From contig NZ_CP094657.1 in NCBI RefSeq assembly GCF_023920705.1, positions 186,001-250,000 on the forward strand: 64,000 bases of DNA. The letters are read 5' to 3'. A program made the position numbers and the translations under genes. The notes below the pieces were generated by a model. The model was not told the DNA's origin and did not search any database. It saw nothing but the letters and a program-made list of their open reading frames with translations. This stretch comes from Acinetobacter sp. XS-4 (GTDB lineage Bacteria; Pseudomonadota; Gammaproteobacteria; Pseudomonadales; Moraxellaceae). Below are positions 56,221 through 63,705 of the stretch, in pieces; position 1 is the stretch's first letter; the number at the start of each line of letters is the position of its first letter.

Positions 56221-56257
56221 AAAAAAGACCTAAATCAAAATGATCTAGGTCTTTTTT
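56221..56257 (+). terminator. terminator after the GNAT gene
   Basis: AAAAAAGACCTAAATCA and TGATCTAGGTCTTTTTT around AAA, one mismatch, ending in six T. Confidence 0.87.
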
Positions 56258-56263
56258 CAATTC

Positions 56264-56278
56264 TGGCGGTGAGAGAGG
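56264..56278 (-). other. tRNA-Ser 3'-end remnant, likely attachment site
   Basis: TGGCGGTGAGAGAGG is the reverse complement of CCTCTCTCACCGCCA, which looks like the 3' end of a tRNA-Ser gene including CCA. No complete tRNA-Ser is here. Integrative elements that insert in a tRNA gene leave such a duplicate at their far end. It marks the start of the island to the right. Confidence 0.55.
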
Positions 56279-56337
56279 TTATCATATTTTGTTATTATAT
56301 ATTTGATTTTAAATAATATTATTTTATTTATATTTTT

Positions 56338-56361
56338 TTATACCGACATTTATACCGACAT
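56338..56361 (+). repeat. two tandem 12 bp repeats beside the att-like site
   Basis: TTATACCGACAT occurs twice without spacing. Repeats of this type near an attachment core could be arm-type integrase sites. No integrase gene is in the window. Confidence 0.5.
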
Positions 56362-56478
56362 ATATTTTGATACAAAAAAACTTAAGTAAGTGAATTTGAG
56401 TTAACTTCTTATACTTAATATAAGATAATAAATTACATAAATTCAAAGAGTAGTTTACTCTAAACTGGGATATACAAC

Positions 56479-57678
56479 ATGCAAACTTCAGATCAAGAAG
56501 CTTTACTTAAAGCTATTCATGATTCGAGAGATGAGATTAAAACAGATAATGGACGTTTAAGCGTTTCAGAGATTATTACAAGATATAAAGAAAAGGAGCT
56601 AATTTTAGATCCAAATTTTCAACGGATGTTTAGATGGTCAATAGGGCAGAAGTCTCGTCTGATAGAGTCGATTCTATTAGGAATTCCTTTACCTCCAGTT
56701 TTTGTAGCGATTGATAAAAATGGATGTGAAATAGTTATAGATGGTGTACAAAGATTATCCACCATTTTGGAGTTTGCGAAAAATTTGCCATTTTCAATTA
56801 ATAAAAAGGCTTTAGAGGAGGAGGACGAAGAAGAGCAATCTGAAGAGGAGCAATCTGAAGAAGAACAAGTTGAAGTAGAGCAACAAGAGGAAATTAATAA
56901 AATAGAAGAAACATCTTCTGATACATATAAAAGTTTTAATCTGCAGAATTTAAAAAAGATTACTGAGCTCAATGGTAAGAATTGGGATGATTTGGGTGTA
57001 GTAGTTCAGAGACTTATTAATAAAACATATATCTCTGTTATTTCAATCTCAGCAGTAAAAAATGAGCATACTAAATTTGAACTTTTCCAGAGATTAAATA
57101 CAGGGGGAACTCATCTTTCACCACAAGAAATTAGAAATTGTCTAATTATTATGAGAGATGAAGGTGTTTATAAGAAATTAGCAGCTTTTGCTGTGAGTAA
57201 AGAATTTACAAGGATTTTAGGAATTTCTTCAAATAAAATAAAAGAAGACTATCCAATGGAACTATTAGTCCGTTATTTAGTGGCTAAAAGAAATAAGTTT
57301 AAAATAGAAGATTATTCATTATCTTATACAGAAATTAGAGATTTCTTTGATGAAGAAATAATTAGGTTGATAGGAGATGATAGTTTTGATGTTGATCAAG
57401 AAATAAGTGAACTTAGCCGAGCAGTTGATCTACTTGATACTTCATTGAAGGGTTTATCTTTTAAGAAAAACTTTAGAGGTTCTTTCAGTAACAGTGCTTT
57501 TGAAGTAATTTTAGTCGGTTTAGTTGAGAATATTGATAAATATAGTTCTACCAATATTAAGGATAAAATTACAGAAGTGTATGCTAATGAAGAATTTATT
57601 CTGCATACTAAACATGGAAAAAAGGCACTTGACCGCTTTGTTAACTTAACAGAAATTTCTAGAAGAATATTTAAATGA
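56479..57678 (+). CDS. DUF262 family protein (GmrS/DndB-like nuclease or regulator module)
   Basis: A 399-residue DUF262 protein with the family entry NFQRMFRWSIGQKSRLIESI (about 46-65), the pocket GIPLPPVFVA and the DGVQRLST motif (88-95), where the usual form is DGQQR. DUF262 occurs in GmrSD type IV restriction enzymes and many other defence proteins and needs nucleotides. Residues 113-138 are an insert almost only of E and Q. The DUF1524 HNH nuclease domain of GmrSD is missing, so the partner encoded by the overlapping next gene may supply the nuclease. Confidence 0.85.
   Translation: MQTSDQEALLKAIHDSRDEIKTDNGRLSVSEIITRYKEKELILDPNFQRMFRWSIGQKSRLIESILLGIPLPPVFVAIDKNGCEIVIDGVQRLSTILEFAKNLPFSINKKALEEEDEEEQSEEEQSEEEQVEVEQQEEINKIEETSSDTYKSFNLQNLKKITELNGKNWDDLGVVVQRLINKTYISVISISAVKNEHTKFELFQRLNTGGTHLSPQEIRNCLIIMRDEGVYKKLAAFAVSKEFTRILGISSNKIKEDYPMELLVRYLVAKRNKFKIEDYSLSYTEIRDFFDEEIIRLIGDDSFDVDQEISELSRAVDLLDTSLKGLSFKKNFRGSFSNSAFEVILVGLVENIDKYSSTNIKDKITEVYANEEFILHTKHGKKALDRFVNLTEISRRIFK
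56827..56886 (+). repeat. four degenerate 15 bp repeats inside the DUF262 gene
   Basis: GAAGAAGAGCAATCT, GAAGAGGAGCAATCT, GAAGAAGAACAAGTT and GAAGTAGAGCAACAA in a row encode the Glu/Gln-rich insert. The unit keeps the reading frame, so the copy number may vary among strains. Confidence 0.75.
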
Positions 57679-58568
57679 TTGATTTAGCAAGACTAGAAAC
57701 ACTTTTGTCAGAAGAGTTAAGCTGGAGAAGAAGCGAAATCAATAGACTGCATATTACAGCAGAAAGCTCTCTGACAGATGGTGAAAGTAGAATCCATACG
57801 GCTTTAAATAAGTCCTTAACACTGCTTCTCTACAGTCATTGGGAAGGTTTTATTAAGAAAAGTTCTTTAATATATTTGCAATATATTTCAGATCAACAAT
57901 GTAATATGGCTGATTTAAGTATTAATTTTAAGATTTTAGCTTTAAGAAAAAGTATGAAAAAACTGGCAAATGCACACCCTAAAGATGGAGGAAGAACAGT
58001 TAAATTATCTTCAGTATTGGGCTATTTTTCTGAATATGATGAGGTGGTAACTGGAAGATATTTTATAAAAACTTATTATGATGATGCTGATAAATATAAA
58101 AATAACAGCTTAATTAATACGGAAAGTAATCTTAATAAAAATGTTTTTTCGAGTATTCTTGAAAATTTAGGTATGAAAATACATGATTACTATTTAGAAG
58201 ATTTAATCCCTCCATTTAGGAACTGTTTAGTTAGTGAAGAGGATAAGTCACTAATAGCTCAGGTAATTGATCAAACGCTATTAAAATGCCGTAATCATAA
58301 TGCACATGGCAGAGAGAATAGTGAACATGCTGTTTTGAGCTTTGAAACTTTAAAGTATCTTAAGCAGATAATATTGGTAATGATGCAACAATTTAGCGAT
58401 GATATTTTGGAATATTCTACTGAGAAATATTATCTTGAAATAAATAAAGAAAGTAAAGAAACCTATCATGAAAGTGCTAATCAAACATTGAAACAAACTA
58501 TTCAAGATATTTTAGTTGAATATCATTCAAGGTTGGAAGATATAGATATAATTGAGGGGAATGCATAG
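57675..58568 (+). CDS. HEPN-like nuclease of the MAE_28990/MAE_18760 type
   Basis: A 297-residue all-helical protein. The HEPN signature Rx4H is present as R206-NHNA-H211, just after a helix (VIDQTLLKCRNHNAHGR). The N-terminal region LLLYSHWEGFIKKSSLIYLQ is the other hallmark of this family. HEPN proteins usually cut RNA. Its start overlaps the DUF262 stop by four bases, so the two are made together as one system, probably defence or toxin-antitoxin. Confidence 0.82.
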   Translation: MIDLARLETLLSEELSWRRSEINRLHITAESSLTDGESRIHTALNKSLTLLLYSHWEGFIKKSSLIYLQYISDQQCNMADLSINFKILALRKSMKKLANAHPKDGGRTVKLSSVLGYFSEYDEVVTGRYFIKTYYDDADKYKNNSLINTESNLNKNVFSSILENLGMKIHDYYLEDLIPPFRNCLVSEEDKSLIAQVIDQTLLKCRNHNAHGRENSEHAVLSFETLKYLKQIILVMMQQFSDDILEYSTEKYYLEINKESKETYHESANQTLKQTIQDILVEYHSRLEDIDIIEGNA

Positions 58569-58579
58569 GAGTTTAATTA

Positions 58580-58614
58580 TATACTTAATTATCTCTTTTT
58601 GATAGTTAAGTATA
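58580..58614. terminator. bidirectional terminator between the HEPN and methyltransferase genes
   Basis: TATACTTAATTATC and GATAGTTAAGTATA around TCTTTTT, between convergent genes. Confidence 0.7.
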
Positions 58615-58634
58615 TTTGAATTGATTTTAAGTAG

Positions 58635-60098
58635 TTATTTTCTAAGAGTGTCTTTTAAAATTTCATCAATGTTTTTTTCTTTAATTTTATTATCTATCCA
58701 GCATTTTCCAATTTTTTTTATAAGGTCTAATGAAGGTAATTTTAATGTTTTAATCTCAGTAGCATTGACTTGAGTATTACCTGAAATGTTTCTAAAATAA
58801 GTATCATACATATCTGATCTTAATATTAATACTAAGCCATAGGCTTCTTCTTTGGACATTTTTCTAGATTTAGAACCAATAAAATTAATGTGATTTTCAA
58901 AAGCAACATATTTCTGTTTGCTGTTGGATGGGATATAGACTGCTGTAGTTAAACGTTTTTTTTGATCTTTTGAACTTATTCTGCGAATAACAACGTAATA
59001 GTTATTATCCACTACCCATTTAGAAAAACCATTAATTAAATTAAAATTACGATCTTTAGGATGTGCTCCAGTCCATTTTACTTCTAGATTGCTTATATGA
59101 TGTGCATTAATTAGGGGAATAGACTCAATATTCTCTAAATCTTTGGTGAAATCTCCTGCTCTATATTCAACTACTGGCCCTGTTGAAATAAAGTAATCTA
59201 AATCTTTGAATGTATTAGGCCATCTTTCTACCAACTCTAAAATATCTGCATCTTTTTTATTTTCAGGAATTCTAATAAATAATTCTGATGTGTTTTTATC
59301 TATTATTAATTTAGATGGATATATATTTATCTCAGGTAGTTCAAGGTCATCGACACCATACGAGCTTGTAACAGTAATATTTTTTTGAGTCCCTGATTTT
59401 GTTAACTTTAGAATGACATTTTCTTGTAGTGCTTCAGTATTCTTAAAGGCATCTCTTCTTGATTTAAAAATATGTATATTATCTATTGAGCTATTTTGGA
59501 TGAGATATTTTCTGAAGTTTTTGAAATATAAACCATTAGTGAAACTTCTAGGAGTAATAAAAATAATTTCTCCTTCAGGTTTTAATCTATCTAATGCTCT
59601 TGCCACAAATAGAGCATAGATATTAGGATCACCCTTGAATAAATCCTTGGCTGATTTCGCGTAAGGTGAAATTGAAGAATATTTAAAATAAGGGGGATTT
59701 ATACAACAAAGATCAAAAAATTCAGTAGGAGGCGAAAGTACAAAATCTGATACTCTTATTTCATAATCAAATTTTATATCAATAGCTTCTAAACTTTCTT
59801 TTGTCTCTTCCAAGTGCTGCTTAAGTAGAGGAAGAATTGCTGAGTCTATTTCATAGCATATAAGAGAAATTTTATTATGGCCCATTTTAACAGCATGATA
59901 GGCGGCACAAATACCCAAAATACCTGCACCTGCACCCGCATCTAAAATTACAATATTTTTTGTAGATAGCTTTATGCGGGATAATCTCGCCATAAATTTG
60001 GCTATTTGTAATCCAGTAAAATATTGTCCAAGCTTTTTTCGCTCTATGTGCGATCTTTGTTGTAAGAATTGATCTTGATTTAGGTCAATATGTTCCAT
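58635..60098 (-). CDS. DNA adenine-N6 methyltransferase (Eco57I/TaqI class)
   Basis: A 487-residue protein with methyltransferase motifs in gamma-class order: motif X KKLGQYFTG (22-30), motif I ILDAGAGAGILG (51-62) and the catalytic NPPY at 134-137 (CCINPPYFKY). These are followed by a C-terminal target recognition region of about 300 residues. It should methylate adenine in a specific DNA site. No restriction endonuclease is recognisable beside it. It may be an orphan, or work with the convergent DUF262-HEPN pair. Confidence 0.88.
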   Translation of the reverse strand: MEHIDLNQDQFLQQRSHIERKKLGQYFTGLQIAKFMARLSRIKLSTKNIVILDAGAGAGILGICAAYHAVKMGHNKISLICYEIDSAILPLLKQHLEETKESLEAIDIKFDYEIRVSDFVLSPPTEFFDLCCINPPYFKYSSISPYAKSAKDLFKGDPNIYALFVARALDRLKPEGEIIFITPRSFTNGLYFKNFRKYLIQNSSIDNIHIFKSRRDAFKNTEALQENVILKLTKSGTQKNITVTSSYGVDDLELPEINIYPSKLIIDKNTSELFIRIPENKKDADILELVERWPNTFKDLDYFISTGPVVEYRAGDFTKDLENIESIPLINAHHISNLEVKWTGAHPKDRNFNLINGFSKWVVDNNYYVVIRRISSKDQKKRLTTAVYIPSNSKQKYVAFENHINFIGSKSRKMSKEEAYGLVLILRSDMYDTYFRNISGNTQVNATEIKTLKLPSLDLIKKIGKCWIDNKIKEKNIDEILKDTLRK

Positions 60099-60299
60099 GT
60101 TTCAGTCTGATAGAATTCTGCGAGCTATTATATGTGAGAAAGCTATTGAACATAAGGTCTCATTAGAGAGGCATTTTTTACTCTTAAATTTGTAACCAAC
60201 TAATTGGTTAAGGCTCATTCTTGAAGAATTGAGCCTATTTCATTTTTTATACTCTTTGTTGAGTAAATTTTTACGCCTTATTTGGCTATTCAATTTTAT

Positions 60300-61650
60300 T
60301 CATGCTGACTCAAGCCATATTCCATTTCATATTTCTGCCATCGGATAGCAGTTTTATACTTGTCTAATAGGAATAACAAGCCACCTAATTTTTCATGCTG
60401 GTGTAGCATTAGCTCAAGTTAAGTACTTTGCAAACTCATATAAGTAAAAACTTCATCAGTGACCAAACTTCAGAATACTTATACTGTACCAATCTTGGTT
60501 TAGTCGGGAAGACCAATTCCCGACACAGAAATACGTCCAGTATTCCATTAACCTTTCTCTTTACATATTGCCGAACATACTTCCGTATGTGCCGACTCCA
60601 GCTTTCGCAATGTTTAACCCAACTTAAATCAGGCTGTTTGAGGATTCACTTTAAGTTAGCTCTCTCACTTCACCCCACCGACTAAAAAACAATGATTAGT
60701 TAAAATCATCATTTAAGTAAAATCTTTAAGTATTACTGATCTTTTAAGAGATTAAATAATTCAGAGGATTATTACATAACATAGATATTTTAGTCGGGAG
60801 TTACATTTTCCACATTCTCACTTCACTTCAATTCCAGAGAAGTAAGCTTATGTTATATGCGCTACTCACCATCGCTCTCACACTGTATTCATACCACTGA
60901 CTTTTAACCAATTTAAGTCTTGAAAACAGTGCTTCCCAAGTTAGTCCAAAATGTCTTATCGTGCAGATCGTTTATCCTCTCGCTTACATACATACTTCCA
61001 GTTTCCCCCGACCGTAGTTCCTTAAAAATATCGGGATATGATGTATATATAACTTCCACAAGGGTAAAACTCTTACACTCCAATCAGCATCTATCGATTA
61101 ATGCCGTTACACGTTTAAGCTATCCAGCGACCCATTTAGCTTGAGCTAAATGGTGCCGACTTATCCAGCGTTAGCCTCAAAGTCCTAGTACCTCACGGTA
61201 CTCTCAGCAGCCATCGTGATTGGAAATGAGCACACTTTTCCAAGCCTAAAGACTTGTTCGATCAAGCATACACACTCAGCTATTAACGGAGATTATCGTA
61301 CATCCTGTACTGCTCCTGACTGTCTCATCTTGAACAGGGTTTCAATCAACAAATCACTTTATTAATCTAATTTGGCAATTCCTCACCAAATGACCATTTC
61401 ACGATAAAAATCGCTTATAAGCTCCCGTGTCCTTGTCGCCCAACCACTTCGGAGTCTTCGGAACTTTTAGAAGTGATCGGATAGAAAGAGGATATTGCAC
61501 TCCTCTAGCCCCCGTTGCAGCGTACCGAGCGAGATTTCTCCAGCAGTCCGCTACATCAGCGAATATAGAGATGGTTAGTCTAAATATTCAGGGCAATATG
61601 CATCAAAGTTTTTGAATGAGGGTCAGCCACCCAAAACAACTTTTAAAAAG
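60300..61650. ncRNA. candidate large structured noncoding RNA
   Basis: Perfect local hairpins are frequent. They include GTCGGGAA/TTCCCGAC (60503-60524), ACATAC-TTCC-GTATGT (60575-60590), ATGATT/AATCAT (near 60692), CCATTTAGC-TTGA-GCTAAATGG (61132-61153), AGTACC-TCAC-GGTACT (61187-61202) and GTACA-TCC-TGTAC (61298-61310). CCGACTAAAA at 60678 can pair with TTTTAGTCGG at 60788 over 100 bases. The region has no genes and higher GC than its flanks. A minus-strand transcript is slightly favoured, because GC-GAAA-GC then forms a GNRA hairpin near 60600. No known family was recognised, and ends and strand are uncertain. Confidence 0.45.
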
Positions 61651-61710
61651 AAAAGTCAGGATGGATGGTCAATCCACAATACGATTGATATGTATTCATA
61701 TTAGCAAAGA

Positions 61711-61747
61711 TTATTTAATATATCAATAATATTGATATATTAAATAA
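61711..61747. repeat. perfect 17 bp inverted repeat (37 bp palindrome)
   Basis: TTATTTAATATATCAAT, AAT, ATTGATATATTAAATAA with no mismatch. Neither side has a T run suited to a terminator. It lies between the structured region and the 339-residue protein gene and may be an operator, a cruciform or an element end. Confidence 0.8.
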
Positions 61748-61995
61748 AAATATATAAGATGAACTGATTAAGTGGCTGGTCGTATTAGGAACTACTTTAT
61801 TGTCGCCTTACAAAATAGGGTGAATTGATCTTAGTAATGACTACACCATCTTTGTGTTTGAGCATCGCTCAAACCTAAAAAAGAGCCAAAAAGCACTGTT
61901 ACTTTAGTTGATTTACACATTGAATTACTGATGAGAACAATGAAGAAAAGTGCATTGTTGATTGACATATAAACTGTATAGTTGAGTGATAAAAA

Positions 61996-63015
61996 ATGAT
62001 TGATTATTCCCCACATACTAAATATACCGCTCAAAAAATTCAGGATAAAGTCGCTCGTGGAGCATATTACTATTCAATGTTTACTATTGAAGCGAAAGAC
62101 TCTAATCACATTCCTCGATTGATCAAAAAACTACATCAACGTTATGAGCTTAAATTAACAAGCCGACAACGTAGCTATCGCATGAGTCAAAGTACTCCGA
62201 TCGCCGATCTCATTATTCAAAAAAGTTTAAATCTGGATAATTGGCTATTTGTTCTATTGATAACAACTCCATATAGTCACGATCATGCAAAAAATGCCCA
62301 TGATCGAGTTAAGGAAATGAATAGGCAACAGCTCGTGAAGGACAAAATTAATGAGCTAGAAAATACCACATGGAACAAAGACCAAGAACATCAAGATTTA
62401 TTTTTTCTCAAAAAGTACTTTGATGATGCAGAGAATTTCCAGTGTGTACTGAATAAGCCATATCTGGATTTATCTTTTGGCAAAGGTCAGGTGGAACTAG
62501 TTCGTTTAACCCATAAAAAGTATGGGTCTCAACAAGGTAAATTTTATCGCCAACCGACTAAAAGCTTTTCTTGGACTTGGCGGTTCACACAGGTATGTAT
62601 TGAACAGAAACGCAAGGAATTAACCCAGATTATCAGTCGTATGATTTCGCAGCCGAATAGCAGTGCTCCACATGATTTAAAGCTATGGCAGCATTATATG
62701 AATGTCTATGCAGTGTTTCGCGGTACACGCCAACAAGCTGGACGTTTATATACTTTCGGAAAGAAGTTTTATTTTAGTCGGGCAAAGAAAACTTGGGATA
62801 ATGCTCAACTACCGAAACTCGATCTTAAAATTATTCTGAGATACCAGACCTATGCAGAAAGCTTTGAAGAGTATGATTTAAGGCGCTATGTTTATTCGAT
62901 GTGTGGAGAGGAGTTACCACGTGAAATTTCAAAAACACTTGATGAAGAGGAAGCAGGAAGCTTTATCGAAAAATTTATATATAACAATGAGATCAATGTT
63001 GATGAAATTTCTTAA
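61996..63015 (+). CDS. basic protein of unknown function, 339 residues
   Basis: A soluble protein rich in Lys, Arg, Tyr and Gln, without signal or membrane segment. It has stretches such as YELKLTSRQRSYRMSQ, FSWTWRFTQVCIEQKRKEL and FRGTRQQAGRLYTFGKKFYF, followed by an acidic tail (DEEEAGSFIEKF). The basic aromatic composition suggests nucleic acid binding. No catalytic motif or family was recognised. TTGACA at about 61962 and TATAGT at about 61977 lie just upstream, but their spacing is not ideal. It is separated from the structured RNA candidate only by a control region, so the two may form a unit. Confidence 0.7.
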   Translation: MIDYSPHTKYTAQKIQDKVARGAYYYSMFTIEAKDSNHIPRLIKKLHQRYELKLTSRQRSYRMSQSTPIADLIIQKSLNLDNWLFVLLITTPYSHDHAKNAHDRVKEMNRQQLVKDKINELENTTWNKDQEHQDLFFLKKYFDDAENFQCVLNKPYLDLSFGKGQVELVRLTHKKYGSQQGKFYRQPTKSFSWTWRFTQVCIEQKRKELTQIISRMISQPNSSAPHDLKLWQHYMNVYAVFRGTRQQAGRLYTFGKKFYFSRAKKTWDNAQLPKLDLKIILRYQTYAESFEEYDLRRYVYSMCGEELPREISKTLDEEEAGSFIEKFIYNNEINVDEIS

Positions 63016-63045
63016 AAAATATGACGACTAGATGGAAACTGGTCA

Positions 63046-63258
63046 TCATATATCTGGTAAAAGTTCTCTTGGTTGAACCTTCAATACAGCAGCAATTTCA
63101 TACAATTTTACCACTGTTATGTTAACTTCCCCACGCTCTATACGACCTAAGTAGCTTCTGTCAATATTACAAAGTAAAGCTAATTTCTCCTGTGTAATCT
63201 TCTTTTCTACTCTAGATTTCCTAATTAAAAGTCCAATTCGACTAGGTAAATCATTCAT
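63046..63258 (-). CDS. small XRE-type regulator resembling restriction-modification controller proteins
   Basis: A 70-residue single-domain helix-turn-helix protein (ITQEKLALLCNIDRSYLGRI, then ERGEVNITVVKLYEIAAVLK). The length and the pattern RSYLGRIERGEVN are those of C proteins that time restriction-modification expression. No restriction gene is adjacent; the methyltransferase gene is 3 kb away. A tandem operator lies upstream of its start, so it is probably autoregulated. Confidence 0.85.
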   Translation of the reverse strand: MNDLPSRIGLLIRKSRVEKKITQEKLALLCNIDRSYLGRIERGEVNITVVKLYEIAAVLKVQPRELLPDI

Positions 63259-63296
63259 AGTTCATATCCTAAAAGAATAGAACTATTAAAGTTTGC

Positions 63297-63323
63297 GGAT
63301 TAAGAGTCCACGGACTATAATCC
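63297..63323. promoter_or_regulatory. tandem palindromic operator for the XRE regulator
   Basis: GGATTAAGAGTCC and GGACTATAATCC flank a central AC, so the sites are each imperfect palindromes and together form a larger inverted repeat. Controller protein boxes have a similar GACT...AGTC pair arrangement. It lies between the divergent regulator and the exported protein genes. Confidence 0.6.
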
Positions 63324-63349
63324 TCATTTAATTAAAATGAGGATAGCTA

Positions 63350-63697
63350 ATGTTAAGAAAAATAATGTCTATATTGATATGTTGTGCAAGTACTTCAATT
63401 TTTGCTGAGAATTGGTTAGGTAGTGATAATTCTAAAGTTGATGTTGATACATTAGAGCATTTAAAAGCGACAAATAGTTTTGCACTTACAATTCATACGT
63501 CAGTTGGGGACAACCTGTATATGAAAGCTAAGCTATATATTTACTGTAATTCTAATGAATATCAATTCAAGTCAATAAGAGCCTATAAAAATGATCAATT
63601 GGCGAGAGTTGAAAATGAATGGGGTAAAAAACATATTTCGGAAGCATCGAAAGGTTCAACAATCTATAGCGTCTATGAAGCTGTATGTAAGAAATGA
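63350..63697 (+). CDS. small exported protein, possible surface-adhesin E-like
   Basis: A 115-residue protein with a signal peptide ending SIFAEN. The mature part has beta strands ending in a cysteine pair: YIYCNSNEYQF and YEAVCKK. GAGGA lies six bases before the ATG. Its end overlaps the next frame (ATGA), and both encode proteins beginning with a tryptophan-containing strand after the signal, so they may be paralogues. The family assignment is tentative. Confidence 0.65.
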   Translation: MLRKIMSILICCASTSIFAENWLGSDNSKVDVDTLEHLKATNSFALTIHTSVGDNLYMKAKLYIYCNSNEYQFKSIRAYKNDQLARVENEWGKKHISEASKGSTIYSVYEAVCKK

Positions 63698-63705
63698 GAA
63701 TCTAT

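Larger units (their letters stand above)
60099..61995. other. 1.9 kb without credible coding genes
   Basis: Short frames exist but lack ribosome sites and protein-like composition. 60099-60260 holds the methyltransferase upstream region and two tandem hairpins (TAACCAA/TTGGTTA at 60193, AGGCTCA/TGAGCCT at about 60210). 60300-61650 is dense in hairpins and is listed as a candidate RNA. 61711-61747 is a perfect palindrome. 61800-61995 carries the promoter region of the 339-residue protein. Confidence 0.65.

Noticed and set aside
60428..61615. Short plus-strand frames of 60-85 residues in the gene-free region
   Set aside because: No ribosome sites, unusual Ser/Thr/Leu composition and the frames cut across hairpins; more likely chance frames in a structured RNA.
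60300..61650. Group II intron or rRNA fragment
   Set aside because: No domain V-like hairpin, no reverse transcriptase and no recognisable rRNA core sequences.
61831..62034. 67-residue minus frame ending in SDAQTQRWCSHY, considered as a transposase remnant
   Set aside because: I could not match it to any insertion sequence with confidence, it overlaps the start of the 339-residue gene, and no terminal inverted repeats or target duplications were seen.
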